64,000 nt of DNA from Actinostola sp. cb2023 (GCA_033675265.1 JAUJYZ010001244.1:62001-126000), one strand, 5' to 3'. Counted from the stretch's first letter, positions 41,037 through 52,581 are shown. Numbers and translations are program-made. The notes: generated by a model from the letters alone, not told the origin.

Positions 41037-41825
41037 TTAGCCTGCTTTCTTTGCTTCGGCCATATCTTTCAAATGTTCAGAAAGATCGTCACCAAATAGT
41101 TTAGTCGATGGTTTAATAACCACCTTGCATAATCTCGTGTAGGGAGGGTTGAGGTCAGGCTTTATCAGCTGTCGCCTATTCATGTTGAGCTTAAAGTTGG
41201 CATTACTCAAAAGAGCAATACTATCCATGATCTGATCGAGGCTTTGCCTAGTCTTTGGCTTTTTCCCAGCGTGAATATCCTTCACTAGCTGGCCACTCAG
41301 ACTTGATAAGGCTGATAAGCCTTGGACAAGTGGTTCTTGGACCCGCTAGAAAGCTAGGTCAATGGTTCTGCTTCGTCTTGAAAGCAAATCCCAAATTTCT
41401 TCATTCACCGTTGTTGGGACCAAGTATTTGCAATTCTCTGGAGGCGGATATTTATCTGCTCTCTCTTTCACCGTTTCGGTTGAGAGGCCTCCAATATTCA
41501 TCTCATCTATCAATTTTGCAATCTTCTCTTCAATTGCCGGTGATTTCTCTGTAGATGGTATGAACGACTGGGTCAGGCTTTGAAGAAGGTCACTCTGCGG
41601 CCCCGAGTCGGGACACGTGTCAGCAGAGCTGTCAGAACTCTTTCCTGTTTTCTTTGCGCTCGAGTCGAGCGTTTCATCAATAACAACATGTATATCTATC
41701 CCCACAGTGTTGTGGTTCTCTTCATCTTCCTCCGCTGATTCAGCTCAAAGGAAAATATCTTCTTTTAGGCTTTGAAAAGCTGCAGCTTGTGTCTCCGAAG
41801 CTTTGAATTTCGCGGGGGCCGCCAT
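41037..41825 (-). pseudogene. DIRS gag-like ORF1
   Basis: Start ATG at 41825 (MAAPAKFKASETQAAAFQSL), in-frame stop after about 26 codons, then an acidic Ser-rich stretch (KKTGKSSDSSADTCPDSGPQ), EEIWDLLSRRSRTIDLAF, a stop, and VQEPLVQGLSALSSLSGQL, then LDQIMDSIALLSNANFKLN. A basic Gln/Arg-rich tail lies at 41036-40830 (FGRQNFKPYDR, PFLGYGRGQKT). The layout is that of DIRS ORF1 nucleocapsid-like proteins; no CCHC knuckle is present. Two stops interrupt it. Confidence 0.7.
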
Positions 41826-41989
41826 CTTGTAAGGTTCGCAATGCATCCTGGGTTGATGACGTTTCACGGTTGCAAGCGTTGAAGGCCTGGTTGTTTGTAT
41901 ACATAGTTTCACTACACAGATACACTAGTTCGATCGTTTTAACTCTCTAAAGGTATAATGTCAAGACTTAGTTTTACTTCAGAGGCGCA

Positions 41990-43574
41990 ATGCCTCATTG
42001 TGTAGCACACAACTGTAATTTCCAATCAAAAGGAAACAAGGATTCAACTGTGAGTCTCCACAGTTATCCGAAAGACAAAGTAAGAAGACGGCAGTGGGAA
42101 CAAGCTGTTGGACGGACAAGACTGCCAAAAGATCCACGATTGTGTTCACAACACTTTAGCGAAAAAGCCTTTGATTTGACCACAAATCTGCAGTGAGAGC
42201 TCAATGGAACTTGTAGGTGGAAGAGAAAGCTAAAGGAAGATGCTTCGCCGACGATATTCACTCACAAACCAGTGAAGTGTCCACAACGATCGAGCGAAAA
42301 GCGTGCCGAACGACGCCAGAGACGAGACACTCTTGTTGTTGCTTTGTCCACCAAATCTGATGATACAACGCCTATCCCTGAACCTTCAGATTCTTTAAAT
42401 ATCGCAGATCAACATCTAATTCAAGAAGAAGAATCTGTCGAACATCTGACTGTGCTAGAATCATGACTTAATCCCAAAGTTTTGTGACGCTGGGACTCAG
42501 ACAGACCTTGTATGTCTTGAAGCTTGCAACTTGGAAGAACTTGTGACCAAATCCTGTGATGCTGGAGTACAGTTCCCACAGGATGTATCTGTAATTGTTT
42601 TACTGGATCACATGTATTCAGTTAGAAGCGAAGGATCCATGAAACACCTACATGTAGATGAACAGTCTGAAGAGAATGATAGTGAAAATGATGAGGAGTA
42701 TGACTCACAGTTTGAGCTCTTCTCTGGTAGTGACGATGACCAACCAACAGACACTGTTATTGATAGTGACAACATCTGTATTGACCAAGAAGCAGTCATG
42801 GAGAATATTTTACCATTAACACAATCTTGAGAGTCAAGTCAGAGTACAGAGTATCATATGTGTGAGAATGAGGCTACATGTAGTTCTCAAAGCACCATTG
42901 ACTCAATACATGTAGATGAAAGAGAAAATCAATGTGTAAGCCTCAGCAAGCTGGAACAATTGAGAGAACTTCTTCATTTCTGTGCGAAGTGTGGCTCACC
43001 TATTATTCAAGAGGACATGAATGAAGTAAAAAATGAAGGCTCCCAGTTGACTCTTGGAATGAATTTTATCAATGGCTGCAGTTATAGATGGCAGTCCCAA
43101 CCTTCCCTTGCTGGTACCAAAGGAGCAGGTAACCTACTACTGTCTGCTGCAATATTCTTCAGTGGCATTCACTTTGCTAAATTTGAGCGTTTTTCAGCCA
43201 ACGCTAACCTCAAAACAATAAGTGAAGACACTTACAGCAATCTGAGAAAGAAGTATGTCTTTCCAGTTGTCACGAATACGCAGAAGGAGGTAGAAGAAGA
43301 GGACATTGTTGCCGAGGAATCGGAGGTTTCGCAGGCAGTGCTACGAAGGGAAGTAATGCAGAAGGTGGCTCCACCACAACATCCGATTGTAGTCAGTCAA
43401 AGGGACATATGCCAACTAGTCCATGAAGATAAGCTGAATTCCTTGAAGATTGTGCAACTGCAATCAATCTGCGACCATTTAGACATACAGCCTGCTGGTA
43501 GCCTACTACGAAAGAAAAGCTTCGCCACCCCAATAGAAAGTTATGTAAGAACCTGCCAGTGTTTCCACGCCTGA
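41990..43574 (+). pseudogene. THAP/Kolobok-like transposase N-terminus fused to an SAP-like C-terminus
   Basis: From ATG 41990 a THAP zinc-finger domain is visible: C4-x4-C9, then FHSYPKD-like text (SLHSYPKDKVRRRQWEQAVG) and LCSQHFSEKAF (C-x2-H). TGA at 42192 interrupts. A linker follows with CDAGTQTDLVCLEACN, a motif usual after THAP domains in such transposases (frame change near 42466). After another TGA (42828) come FCAKCGSPII, INGCSYRWQSQPSLAGTKGAGNLLL and IFFSGIHFAKFERF, the Kolobok-type start of the catalytic region. The frame then runs without a break (KKYVFPVVTNTQKEVEEED) into HPIVVSQRDICQLVHEDKLN and LQSICDHLDI...SYVRTCQC, matching the end of the 24420-32559 protein. The catalytic middle is missing: a deletion derivative or a fusion. 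Confidence 0.75.
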
Positions 43575-43624
43575 ACCGGTCTCTAACCTTGTGTTTACAT
43601 GACAGAGTTTGAGCTAGTTTTATG

Positions 43625-43910
43625 CGGTAACTATAATCTTGGACATAATAGTTGACGCATTTTGAAAATCCCGCTATCAAAATCAATTACACCTAGTTCT
43701 CCTCCCCCTCCCCCCACAAACAATGTTGATAGGACCGTAAAAATGTGCTGCCACTTACTATCAACTTTGATCGGGGGGGGGGGGGAGGGGGGGGAGAGGG
43801 TGTTAAATTACTATGTATGTGAAGAAAATATATTTTAATTGTTCATCGATGAAAATATATTGCTGAATTTGAAATGCGTCAACACATCTTGTCCAAGATT
43901 GTAGCTTTAC
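43625..43910. repeat. Imperfect inverted repeat with G/C homopolymers
   Basis: ATCTTGGACATAATAGTTGACGCATTTT at the left pairs with AAATGCGTCAACACATCTTGTCCAAGAT on the right. Between them lie a C-rich tract and a long G-rich tract (about 43770-43800). MITE-like; it follows the stop of the THAP ORF. Confidence 0.6.
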
Positions 43911-44060
43911 ACATCTGAACACTTTTGTAACACTTGCTTTGGTACGTGTTTAGCAATTCAATGGAATGTAAATATGTTGGTGAGTTAACTCGAGTTCGTA
44001 ATCCAGTCATCAACATTAACATGCTGCCGAAATTAGCTTTACTTGGCCTTGCAATCTGTT

Positions 44061-44470
44061 GGGTCCGTGCACAGTTCGGCCAAATGTTTTTTTTATTTTT
44101 TATGCGTGTTTCAATAAAACGAAAAAAAACAAATAAACAAACCTTATATCCTTTTTTTAGTTTTTATTATGCGTGTTTCAATAAAACGAAAAAAACGAAA
44201 TAAACAAACCTTATATCCTTTTTTTAGTTTTTATTATGCGTGTTTCAAAAAAACGAAAACATGAAATAAACAACCCTTATATCCTTTTTTAGTTTTTATT
44301 AACTTAGCATGAGTGCACGCACATGCACGCGTATATAACAAATAAGAAGAAAAAAACAACAAGTAATTATTTTCTTGTTACAAGTAATAATTGCATTTGG
44401 CAGGGCGGGATAGACAGTTTTTCTCGCCATTCCTTGCCATATATGATTGACATCTGCCTATCACATATTA
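44061..44470. repeat. Left inverted repeat with 62-bp tandem units
   Basis: After the GGGTCCG end come about three and a half units of TTTTTATTATGCGTGTTTCA...AAACAAACCTTATATCC (44100-44300), then AAGTAATTATTTTCTTGTTAC and CATTTGGCAGGGCGGGATAG. The right arm (57383-57720) has the same order with about two and a half units. Confidence 0.9.
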
Positions 44471-45458
44471 CACCTGCATCGGAACTCCACTCTAAAAAGG
44501 TAACCATGGCCGAGAGGACGTTCGTACTCTGGTGAGGAAGTAAAAGAGTACATTTTAACGAAAACGACGTAAACGTAGAGAGAATAGCAAGTGTTTGCAG
44601 GGTAAGTTTTTTTTTTTTTTCAATGCCGCCATTTGTCACTTCTCAGACTCATGCAAAGCAAGCACAAGTGAGTAAAATAGTGATAGCAACCTATGCTATT
44701 ATTTTGCCTGTTCTTTTTTAATCGATCAGTACTACAATACTACACTACAGGTTTGATTCTAAGCCAGCGGGTACATTCTTTATTTTGTTGCATTGCTACT
44801 CAGTAACGGTCGGCGAATCCGTATATAAAGGTTTCACACTCCCAGACAGTTGCTATGTACATATTTTCACAAATAGTCTAATAAGTGAATTTATATATCG
44901 GCTTTACTGGCCAAAGTCGTCACTGAAACGACTAGCATCGCTAGTCTAGCATCGCTAGACTCGCTACGCAGGCTACCCCAAATCAAACTTGTGTCTGAAA
45001 TGCTGATTAGGTCAGTACCAAACATACTCCAACTTTCGTTACTCCTTTTAAAATAGTATCATTAACTATTTCACTGTATACATATAAAATCAGTTATAAT
45101 TTTATTTTTGCGTTAGTGTGGATTACATTCAAAAGGGAGCTAACTGTGGCCGAGTCAGTTGAGAAAACAGCTAGCAGACACTGTGTACACACCGTGTCAT
45201 TTGATCATATTAAAAACTATATGTAAAATTTCCTCAAAATCCTGTCATCCCTTTTGGCACAGTATAATCACTAATAACATGCAGAACGGCGTCTATTGAA
45301 TAATCATTGTAATTACGTGTCTCACACATTCGGTGAAATTTAGATACTCTACATAGTCACTGCTGTAAGACTATTCTAAAAGAACATTGCAAACAATTAT
45401 GTCATTAGGTCTACATGAAAATAGCCATGACCTAATAAGTTTGTATATTTGTTTTCAG

Positions 45459-47290
45459 GTTGATGGAAGTAGTGTCTATCTTCAAGATAACTATGAACGG
45501 TTGGCAAGATTCCCAGGGAGAGTTTGATACTTCTGGCTGGAGAGACCGAAGTTCAATTGAATTAATGGGACAAAGTAGTCAGAATGAATTACCATCAGTA
45601 TCACCACAAGACTTTGGACTTTCCACTTCCATGCCATCGACATCTGGAATAGGTACCGCCGATCAAAGCGTTGCCGGTGGCCCAATCGGTAGAAAACCCA
45701 ACACGTTCAGACTGTCCTTGCAGAAAGGAGGCGCGGCGAAGGGAAAGGATGAGTTCCGCAGAAAAACTTTATTTGTTGAATTCAATGACGATGAACAAGC
45801 AATTCCACTGTCAACTGCCTATTTACAGCTGAAAAACAACGAGGCCAACGTCAAGGATGTCGCTAGACTGACAATGGAATATCTAAACATGGAGGAGTTA
45901 GCAATAACAGACGTAAACGGCTTTGAAATCCTCGACAGCCAAGCCACCAGAGGTATAGTCTTTGTTAGTCAATGAACTGTAAATACCCATGGCCTTTTAA
46001 AACTGACGTATCTGTATTAAAAGGAGATTTTAACGAAATAATCAATATTATGCAAGTTTACATGTAAGCTTAAAAAAATCATGCAGACATGTAGATTACC
46101 TGATAATATTTATTAACATCTCATTGCACACCGTTAACCAAATAATTACAATTTAGCTTTCTTATACCATTTCAGATACGAGCAAGAGGTGTGTGTTGAG
46201 TGTCGTTATCGGACTGAACGATATTTCCAAAACAAACATGTCCACCATATTGCTCATTGCAGCCCCTGAGTTATAACACAGGTAGTAGTCCATCATAACT
46301 AAATGTTTTGTGTGTTTGGGGTGGGAGGAGTGGTGGGGAGGGTCCTTGGAGTATTTTTCTAAAAAATATGCTTGTCAATGTAAAGTCAGGGTCCTTAGTG
46401 CTTATTTGATGGGGGCTCTTATTTTCGTTTTTCAGATTCAATATGACATTGTCTTTATTTCACGTGAACACAAACCATTGAATAGCAAAACAGTAACAAA
46501 TATAGGTATATTTTAGTAGAAACACAAATCTGTGTACATGTGTGGCACACAATTACACTTTCTTTCAGCATATATGTAACTGTATACCATGTACTCAGTA
46601 ATTTGTTCTTTCTTGGGGGAAGGGTGAGGGCACTTATTAGAAGGGGGTGCTTATCTGAACCTGGGTGGTAATTTGGGCATTAATTACGGTCATTATCTGC
46701 TAAAATTTCAGACTGAGGCATGTCAGTTATTCCAACAACAAAAGCTGGTTGTAGTGGATTAAAATACTGAAATCAATGTCAATTAGTATCAATTAAATAT
46801 TTATATAATGTATAACAATATTTGTTTTACTGCTATAGGAGCTGATTTTTGGGACAAGGGTACAATGAAGATATATGCATGCACTGATGTAATATACGAA
46901 GGACTAAGGATCAACAGACATAAGAAGGCAAATTCTAAAGGAAAGGCCTCACCCCTATTATGAAAAAAACATTAGTACTACTGCTATCCTTGACAGACTT
47001 GATCAAATTGAAGATCAAATGAAAATGGCACCGTTATTGTGTACCTGTAGAAAATGACAACGTACTAAGGGAAACATTTAAGTGTAACATATGTCTTAAT
47101 ATTGTAAATGATGATATTGAGTTTTCTGGTTGCTGCAATCGCTTGGTAGCTTGTACTTCATGTGCACATCAGTGGTACGCAAACAATACAGTCTGCTATC
47201 ATTGCAGAAGTGAGGATGGGGTCAGTCAGAGAAAGACTGTTAGAGTGCTGGAAAACCTATTTAAATTTCTAGAATCTCAAAAAATTTAGG
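45459..47290 (+). CDS. RING-finger protein accompanying the IS3EU-like transposase
   Basis: Exon 45459-45952 follows TTTTCAG and contains ATG 45463: MEVVSIFKITMNGWQDSQGE, a Ser/Gln-rich linker, then a conserved-looking block (FRRKTLFVEFNDDEQAIPLS, VARLTMEYLNMEELAITDVN). It ends AGAG|GTATAG. Exon 46176 on (DTSKRCVLSVVIGL) stops at about 46274. A further exon from 46839 (ADFWDKGTMKIYACTD) and the last one 47051-47290 encode a RING-type finger: FKCNICLNIVNDD, SGCCNRLVACTSCAHQWY, TVCYHCRSEDG, that is C-x2-C...CC...C-x2-C...C-x2-C, a probable ubiquitin ligase domain. I recall similar upstream-domain-plus-RING genes in fish and cnidarians. Which exons are joined is unsettled, since the second carries a stop. 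Confidence 0.6.
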
Positions 47291-47619
47291 TTGTGTTTCA
47301 GAAACAGATTGTTTGGGTTAAAAGTTTTCTTTTCAGTAGTGATAGCACTAATAACCCATGAAATAAAATCTAATAGCTATTCTCACTGCTAAAAATGCCG
47401 CGAAATGCGAGCGGGCGTTATGTGAAAGGCCCAATTCCCTTGGCAATTCCCTGGCTAGAGTTCACAGCATTGCCACATGCTTTTAGTTTGATATTTAAGA
47501 CCCCTCGCACCCCAGTTCAGGGCTTTTTGACGATTTCAGAAAGGCGGCAAGGTTGTTCGTTCTCTTCTTCTTCGTTTGGTTGTCGCCGAAGCCCCAAGTA
47601 GCATGTTGTTTCTTTTGGT

Positions 47620-50120
47620 ATGGCTGCCCCACAAGAGCCTCCAGCTCAAGAATTAGCAGCTTTGCAGCAAGACCCTGACCCTGTTCCACCGGCTCCAGCA
47701 CCAGTCGCGGCTCAAGAGCCTGAGCCTGAGCAGCCTGTAAACCAGCAAAATGAGGTATTTTTCTTCTAGTTAACTTGTTAACTTGTTCTTTGCTAGTCGC
47801 GTTCGAGGACGCTCGTCGGCTTATAATTGCAAGCGCTGGTTAGAGTCCCATATATTCATCGCTCGGACGTTCATTTTGCATAATTCCACAGCCGTCGTTC
47901 TGTTGAACCTCTTATGCCGGGAGTACGTCATGTGTAGTACCCCCTCGGTCAGTACTTTAGTCGCAAGCAGGTCGGCCCTTCGTAGCACGCGCTTTCTTTT
48001 AGCTTACTTCGTTTCCCCCAGCTCGGGAACAAGCAGAGTTGTTTCTTTGCGTTGGTTTGTTTTTGTCATGTGCCGTTGCGTTCCGTTGTAGCTTTTGTTT
48101 GCCTCATTAAGGTCCTATTGTTTATTCCTTACAAGCTGCTCCGCAGGTCTAGTTATCAGTATTTCGTAAACTGTTCTTATTTGTGCGCCCGTGGGGAGTT
48201 GTGGAGTTTTCACATTAATAGCATCTAAGGTTAAGGCCGTGTGTCAGCAAGAAGCCGTGGGTCGGCAAGAAGCCGTGGGTCGGCAAGAAGCCGTGGGTCG
48301 GCAAGCATGTGTTGCGAGAAGCCGTGGGCGGCAAGCGCGTGTTTCAAGCTGTGGGTCGGCAAGCGCGATTTTTGAGAAGCCGTGAGTCGGCAAGCGCGAT
48401 TTTTGACCATAGCGCCAGTTAAAAATGAAGAAGCCGTGTGTCGGCAAGAAGCCGTGGGTCGGGCAAGCACGTGTTGCGAGAAGCCGTGGGTCGGCAAGCG
48501 CGTGTTTCGAGCCGTGGGTCGGCAAGCGCGATTTTTGAGAAGCCATGGGTCGGCAAGTGCGATTTTTGACCATAGCGCCAGTTAAAAATGAAGAAGCCGT
48601 GTGTCGGCAAGAAGCAGTGGGTCGGCAAGAAGCCGTGGGTCGGCAAGCACGTGTTGCGAGAAGCCGTGGGTCGGCAAGCGCGTGTTTCGAGCCGTGGGTC
48701 GGCAAGCGCGTGTTTCGAGCCGTGGGTCGGCAAGCGCGATTTTTGAGAAGCCGTGGGTCGGCAAGCGCGATTTTTGAGAAGCTGTGGGTGATTTTTGACC
48801 ATAACGTTTAAAAATGAAGAAGCCATGTGTCGGCAAGAAGCCGTGGGTCGGCAAGCGCGAGGTTTGGTGATCATAGCGTTCTAGTCACGTGACCGGTTTT
48901 ATGCAATATCGCTGAAAATGGGTTATTGTTAGAGACAATGATACACATACATTGAAAGTGAAAAATGTTAACACACATATGAACATTCTGACTCTTATTG
49001 AACTCTACGAATGGACCTAATTTTTAGCAAAAATTTTTAAATTTTTAAATTTTAAATTTTTAGTAAAAGCTAAATACCGTTAGTCACCCAATTCTTCTGT
49101 GATTTAATTGAACTCTCATCAGGAATTCAAAATGTAAGTCAAAAGGTGTTGTTAGCATTTGGGTGCCTGTGGGTTTCAGTTCTTTGTCGGAATTTTTCCC
49201 CTAGGTGTGTATCCTAGACTTTGTTTATATTTTAATCTCACATGCATAATTCGTTTATTTTATCCCATTTTGTTTTAGTACGTGTTATTTTTAATCACTT
49301 TGGTTTGCTTTCCGCATGGTAAAGTTATTTCTTATGTATTGGGAATTAATTAATTTATTTTGGATTTATTATTTTCGAATTTATTTTAAATTAATTTCGT
49401 GAGGTATTTATTTATTTCTTTTTTCTTTAATTCTTTTTTTCTTTATTTTAATACTTTTTATATTTTTTACTATTATTTATTCGTAACCCGGGCCTGCTAC
49501 GTGACCTTAGACAGGACTTACTGAGTTTGTTGTCAATAAGGAGAGCTAGAACGAATTATTCTTATGCCACGATGAAGTTATGCCACGGTTACTCAGTTTT
49601 TCCTGGTGGTTGAGGTACATACGTGTTTCAGCTCGATCAACTGAAAAAGATGCTCGAGGACCTCCGACAGCTACAGGACGCTGGTTCGGTGGACTCGACG
49701 CTCCGCCACCTAAGAGAGTTAGCGAGACCCGCGCCCCTGGCACATGCCACTATGGCGGCGTTAGAAAACTTAGTGGACGTGGAGAGAGAGAAGGCATCCG
49801 CACAAGCGTCGAGGTACGCTATCATCCTGCGTCAGACACGCTCGCTGGACGGTCCCTCTTTACAGCCACTACTACTTAAGCTCCTGGGCTCGGATGAAGA
49901 GGTAGCGATATCAAAAGAGATCCAGAAGGCACTCCAGGCCGTGGCCGCAGCTCCGCGGCGCCCAGAGTTGCGTCGTGTCCCGGGCCAGTATGCCAACGAC
50001 ACGCGTGGGGCAACCACTTGTTACTTCTGTGGCCGCAGGGGCCACATCATGAAGGATTGCTTCGCCAGAAGGGGGCGAGGCCGCTCGGGACGTGGTTACA
50101 ACTATAACTATTCATTATAA
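47620..50120 (+). CDS. Spliced gag-like CCHC protein of the DIRS-like element
   Basis: Exon 1 (47620-47754) starts ATGGCTGCCCCACAAGAGCC and encodes a Pro/Glu/Gln-rich 45-residue leader (MAAPQEPPAQELAALQ), ending GAG|GTATTT. Exon 2 (49632-50120) follows GTGTTTCAG in the same phase: LDQLKKMLEDLRQL (helical), then LVDVEREKASAQASRYAIIL, ending in a CCHC knuckle CYFCGRRGHIMKDC and an Arg/Gly-rich tail RRGRGRSGRGYNYNYSL. The total is about 207 residues. The knuckle is the nucleic-acid binding signature of Gag. The 1.9-kb intron contains a GC-rich minisatellite (48236-48870) and an AT-rich 3' half. The join is inferred from consensus sites and phase. Confidence 0.7.
48236..48870 (+). repeat. GCCGTGGGTCGGCAAG minisatellite in the gag intron
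   Basis: Some thirty irregular units of AAGCCGTGGGTCGGCAAG with short inserts (CGCGATTTTTGAG, CACGTGTTGCGAG, CGCGTGTTTCGAG). A higher-order unit of about 170 bp that includes ATAGCGCCAGTTAAAAATGA recurs at 48410, 48574 and 48798. All six frames are nearly stop-free here, so the overlapping ORFs are artefacts. This is the most GC-rich stretch of the window. Confidence 0.92.
48871..49631 (+). other. 3' half of the gag intron
   Basis: T-rich with TTTAATT/TTATTT runs (49330-49480), no ORF, ending in the acceptor GTGTTTCAG at 49631. Nothing else supported. Confidence 0.5.
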
Positions 50121-50571
50121 TTATTAGAATAATCCTCTGTGTACGAGTCATTTGATCTCCAATAAAGTGCGATCTTGACCTACTGGTGTAGCTCGTTAGT
50201 CCCCGCTTTTAGGTCCCACCTACTTGTGTAGCTCTGTGTAGCTCTTTAGTCCCCGCTTTTAGGTCCCCTGGGTGCGCCTTTCCTCCTGTCCTTGCCTTGC
50301 CACGACCAGAAGGGTAAAACTAAACCAACACCCTATAACCTGCCTTCGGGCGGGTTCCTGGTCCGGTTCGGCTAGTGGGTCCCTTCCCTGCGCTCCGCGA
50401 AACTTTGGTAGTTCTCCTCGCTCTTCTCCCATTTGATTTCCTTCTCCAGATGTCCGTGTCGAATTTTAACAATTTTGCGCTCATTACCAAAGCTCGCAAC
50501 ATATCAAGTTTGATTGGTGCAATTGGGAAGGAAAACCCACTGGCTGGATCGGGCCACTACCCGCTGTCGAG

Positions 50572-51245
50572 ATGCTCAGGTTTCGCGACCCAGATTCGTT
50601 CGTTGCGGGAAACCTCAGTGCTTGTGTGCCACAGTGGCGTTCAGTGTTAGAAAAATTCCCGAAAAAGGAAGAGATTCTCTCGTACATCACCGACGGTGTT
50701 AATGTCTTCCACTTCTTCACTCCATTCAATGGCTCTTTTCAGGGAAAGAAGTACTGTAGTAACACCCCGCCATTTTTCCCAACGCGGCATCCTGTGGACC
50801 GTTCTCAGATTTCATTTCCAAGACCATTACGGATAGAGTCATCAACGGTTCCCTCCACATCGTGGGAAAGGTTGGGTCCTGTCACCCCCCTCATTTGGTT
50901 CTTCCCATTACCATCGAACCATGCAAATCCCGAATGTGCCATGACGAGCGTTTCCTTAATTGTTGGATAAAAGACTGCCCTTTTTCCCTTGACTATCTCA
51001 CTGACCTCATACGCTACGTAGGCCCCAATCATTTTCAAACCTCATTTGATGACAACAGTGGTTATGACCATGTCCGTCTACATCCCAGCAGCTCAACCTT
51101 CTTTGGCCTCGAGTGGCAAGGGTGGTATTTTACCTATACCTCTCTACCGTTTGGCTGGAAAGCTAGTGCCTTTATCTACCACAACATTGGCTTGGCGGCC
51201 ACCAACCGTATTAGGTCCCTGGGCGTCCCATGCTCACAGTATATA
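50572..51245 (+). pseudogene. DIRS-type reverse transcriptase, truncated before the YxDD motif
   Basis: From MLRFRDPDSFVAGNLSACVP (50572) through WRSVLEKFPKKEEILSYI and FFTPFNGSFQGKKY the text is the N-terminal part of a DIRS RT. A frame change near 50860 leads to GKVGSCHPPHLVLPITIEP, CHDERFLNCWIKDCPF, FQTSFDDNSGYDHVRLHPSS (first Asp), WYFTYTSLPFGWKASAFIYH and IRSLGVPCSQYI, where the catalytic DD should follow. There the sequence changes to Penelope-type RT. It is a different DIRS family from the copy at 37-42 kb. Truncation makes it non-functional. Confidence 0.88.
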
Positions 51246-51249
51246 CTTT

Positions 51250-51901
51250 ATTAGTTTCATGGGACGTTGTCGCCATGTTTCCAAACATTGATAATGATCT
51301 TGGGCTTAGAGCGGTTAGAGAAGCTTTGGAAACTAGGAGTAACGAAGTCCCGTCGACTGATTGTATTGTTGAGGCAGTTGAAATTTGTCTTATCTCTAAC
51401 AATAGTCAATTTAATAATAATCATTTTGTACAAAAGCATGGTACAGCTATGGGACCAAAACACGCGTGCAGCTACGCTGATTTAGCTATGGGGCTTATTG
51501 ACAGTCAAGCTAAGTTTGGGGGACCTATTAAGCCGAATCTTTGGTGGCGATACAGAGATGATGTAATTGATGTTTGGACTGAAGGTCTTGAAAAACTCCT
51601 TGAATTTACCGATTACATTAATTCGCTCTATCCTACTATTAAGTTTACGGTGGAGCATTCCCAACATAGCTTGAATGTATTAGACTTAACTCTCCACCTT
51701 CAAGACGGTTTTATTCATACCAATGTCTATGCTAAACCAACTGATAGCCATCTTTATTTGCCTTTTTCTAGCTCCCATCCTTTTCATTGTAAGAAATCAA
51801 TTCCCTATGGGGTGGCCCTCAGGTTGAACAGAAATTGTTCATCCACTGAGACTTTGAATAATCGGTGCTTTGAATTACAACTAGACGCTCTTCTAGCGTG
51901 A
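51250..51901 (+). pseudogene. Penelope-like RT domain
   Basis: Motifs in order: LVSWDVVAMFPNID (palm Asp), HFVQKHGTAMGPKHACSYAD, WWRYRDDVIDVWTEG (catalytic DD), IKFTVEHSQHSLNVLDLTLH and DGFIHTNVYAKPTDSHLYLP followed by SSHPFHCKKSIPYGVALRLN. GTAMGP and the THxYLxxxSxHP-like tail are diagnostic of Penelope-like RTs, which are related to telomerase. The 5' fingers are absent. The frame stops at 51901, where the inserted block begins. The text beyond (KYLTYQGYDSKLVDGQFQKAL) resumes at 53648. Confidence 0.92.
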
Positions 51902-52084
51902 AGTCGGGCTTCTAAATGAAATGTAACCTATTTGAACTAAATATAGATATCTTATAGTGCGACTAAAACAGTGTTTGGTCACGGGCAACAGGTCACGTAG
52001 AGTCAGTATTTTGGGTAATATTTGTATTTTCCGTATCGCTTATGTGTATTTGTTTCTGATGACCCGATATCCGAACCCACAACA

Positions 52085-52186
52085 GTAATCCGAAGCCCGA
52101 CATCTGGTTTTATTTATGACGTCAGCGACCTAAGGTAGGTAGTCGCTGACGTCATAAATAAAACCAGATGTCGGGGTTCGGATTAC
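52085..52186. repeat. 102-bp hairpin, copy 1
   Basis: 45-bp arms with one mismatch: GTAATCCGAAGCCCGACATC... and ...GATGTCGGGGTTCGGATTAC, around a 12-base loop CTAAGGTAGGTA. The arms contain TGACGTCA, a palindrome in itself. The second copy is at 52582-52683. Confidence 0.93.
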
Positions 52187-52581
52187 TAAAGGTCATCAGA
52201 AACGGTTTTATTCATACCAATGTCTATGCTAAACCAACTGATAGCCATCTTTATTTGCCTTTTTCTAGCTCCCATCCTTTTCATTGTAAGAAATCAATTC
52301 CCTATGGGGTGGCCCTCAGGTTGAACAGAAATTGTTCATCCACTGAGACTTTGAATAATCGGTGCTTTGAATTACAACTAGACGCTCTTCTAGCGTGAAG
52401 TCGGGCTTCTAAATGAAATGTAACCTATTTGAACTAAATATAGATATCTTATAGTGCGACTAAAACAGTGTTTGGTCACGGGCAACAGGTCACGTAGAGT
52501 CAGTATTTTGGGTAATATTTGTATTTTCCGTATCGCTTATGTGTATTTGTTTCTGATGACCCGATATCCGAACCCACAACA

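Larger units (their letters stand above)
37211..41825 (-). mobile_element. DIRS-type tyrosine-recombinase retrotransposon
   Basis: On the minus strand the order is gag-like ORF (41825-41037), RT-RNase H (40809-39114) and tyrosine recombinase (38607-37678), the canonical DIRS order. It integrates through its recombinase and not through an integrase. Each ORF has one or more disruptions. Two copies of a short retroposon tail are inserted (38031-38160, 38706-38837). The right boundary upstream of gag is not defined. Confidence 0.88.

Noticed and set aside
46310..46516. 68-codon ORF between RING-gene exons
   Set aside because: Lies in G-rich repeat text similar to 34490-34790 (AATAAGCACCCC complement); no support as an exon.
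48231..48874. Six overlapping ORFs (ACRPTASCRPTAS-type and VGRQEAVGRQ-type repeats)
   Set aside because: Shadow frames of the GCCGTGGGTCGGCAAG minisatellite inside an intron; composition is dictated by the repeat.
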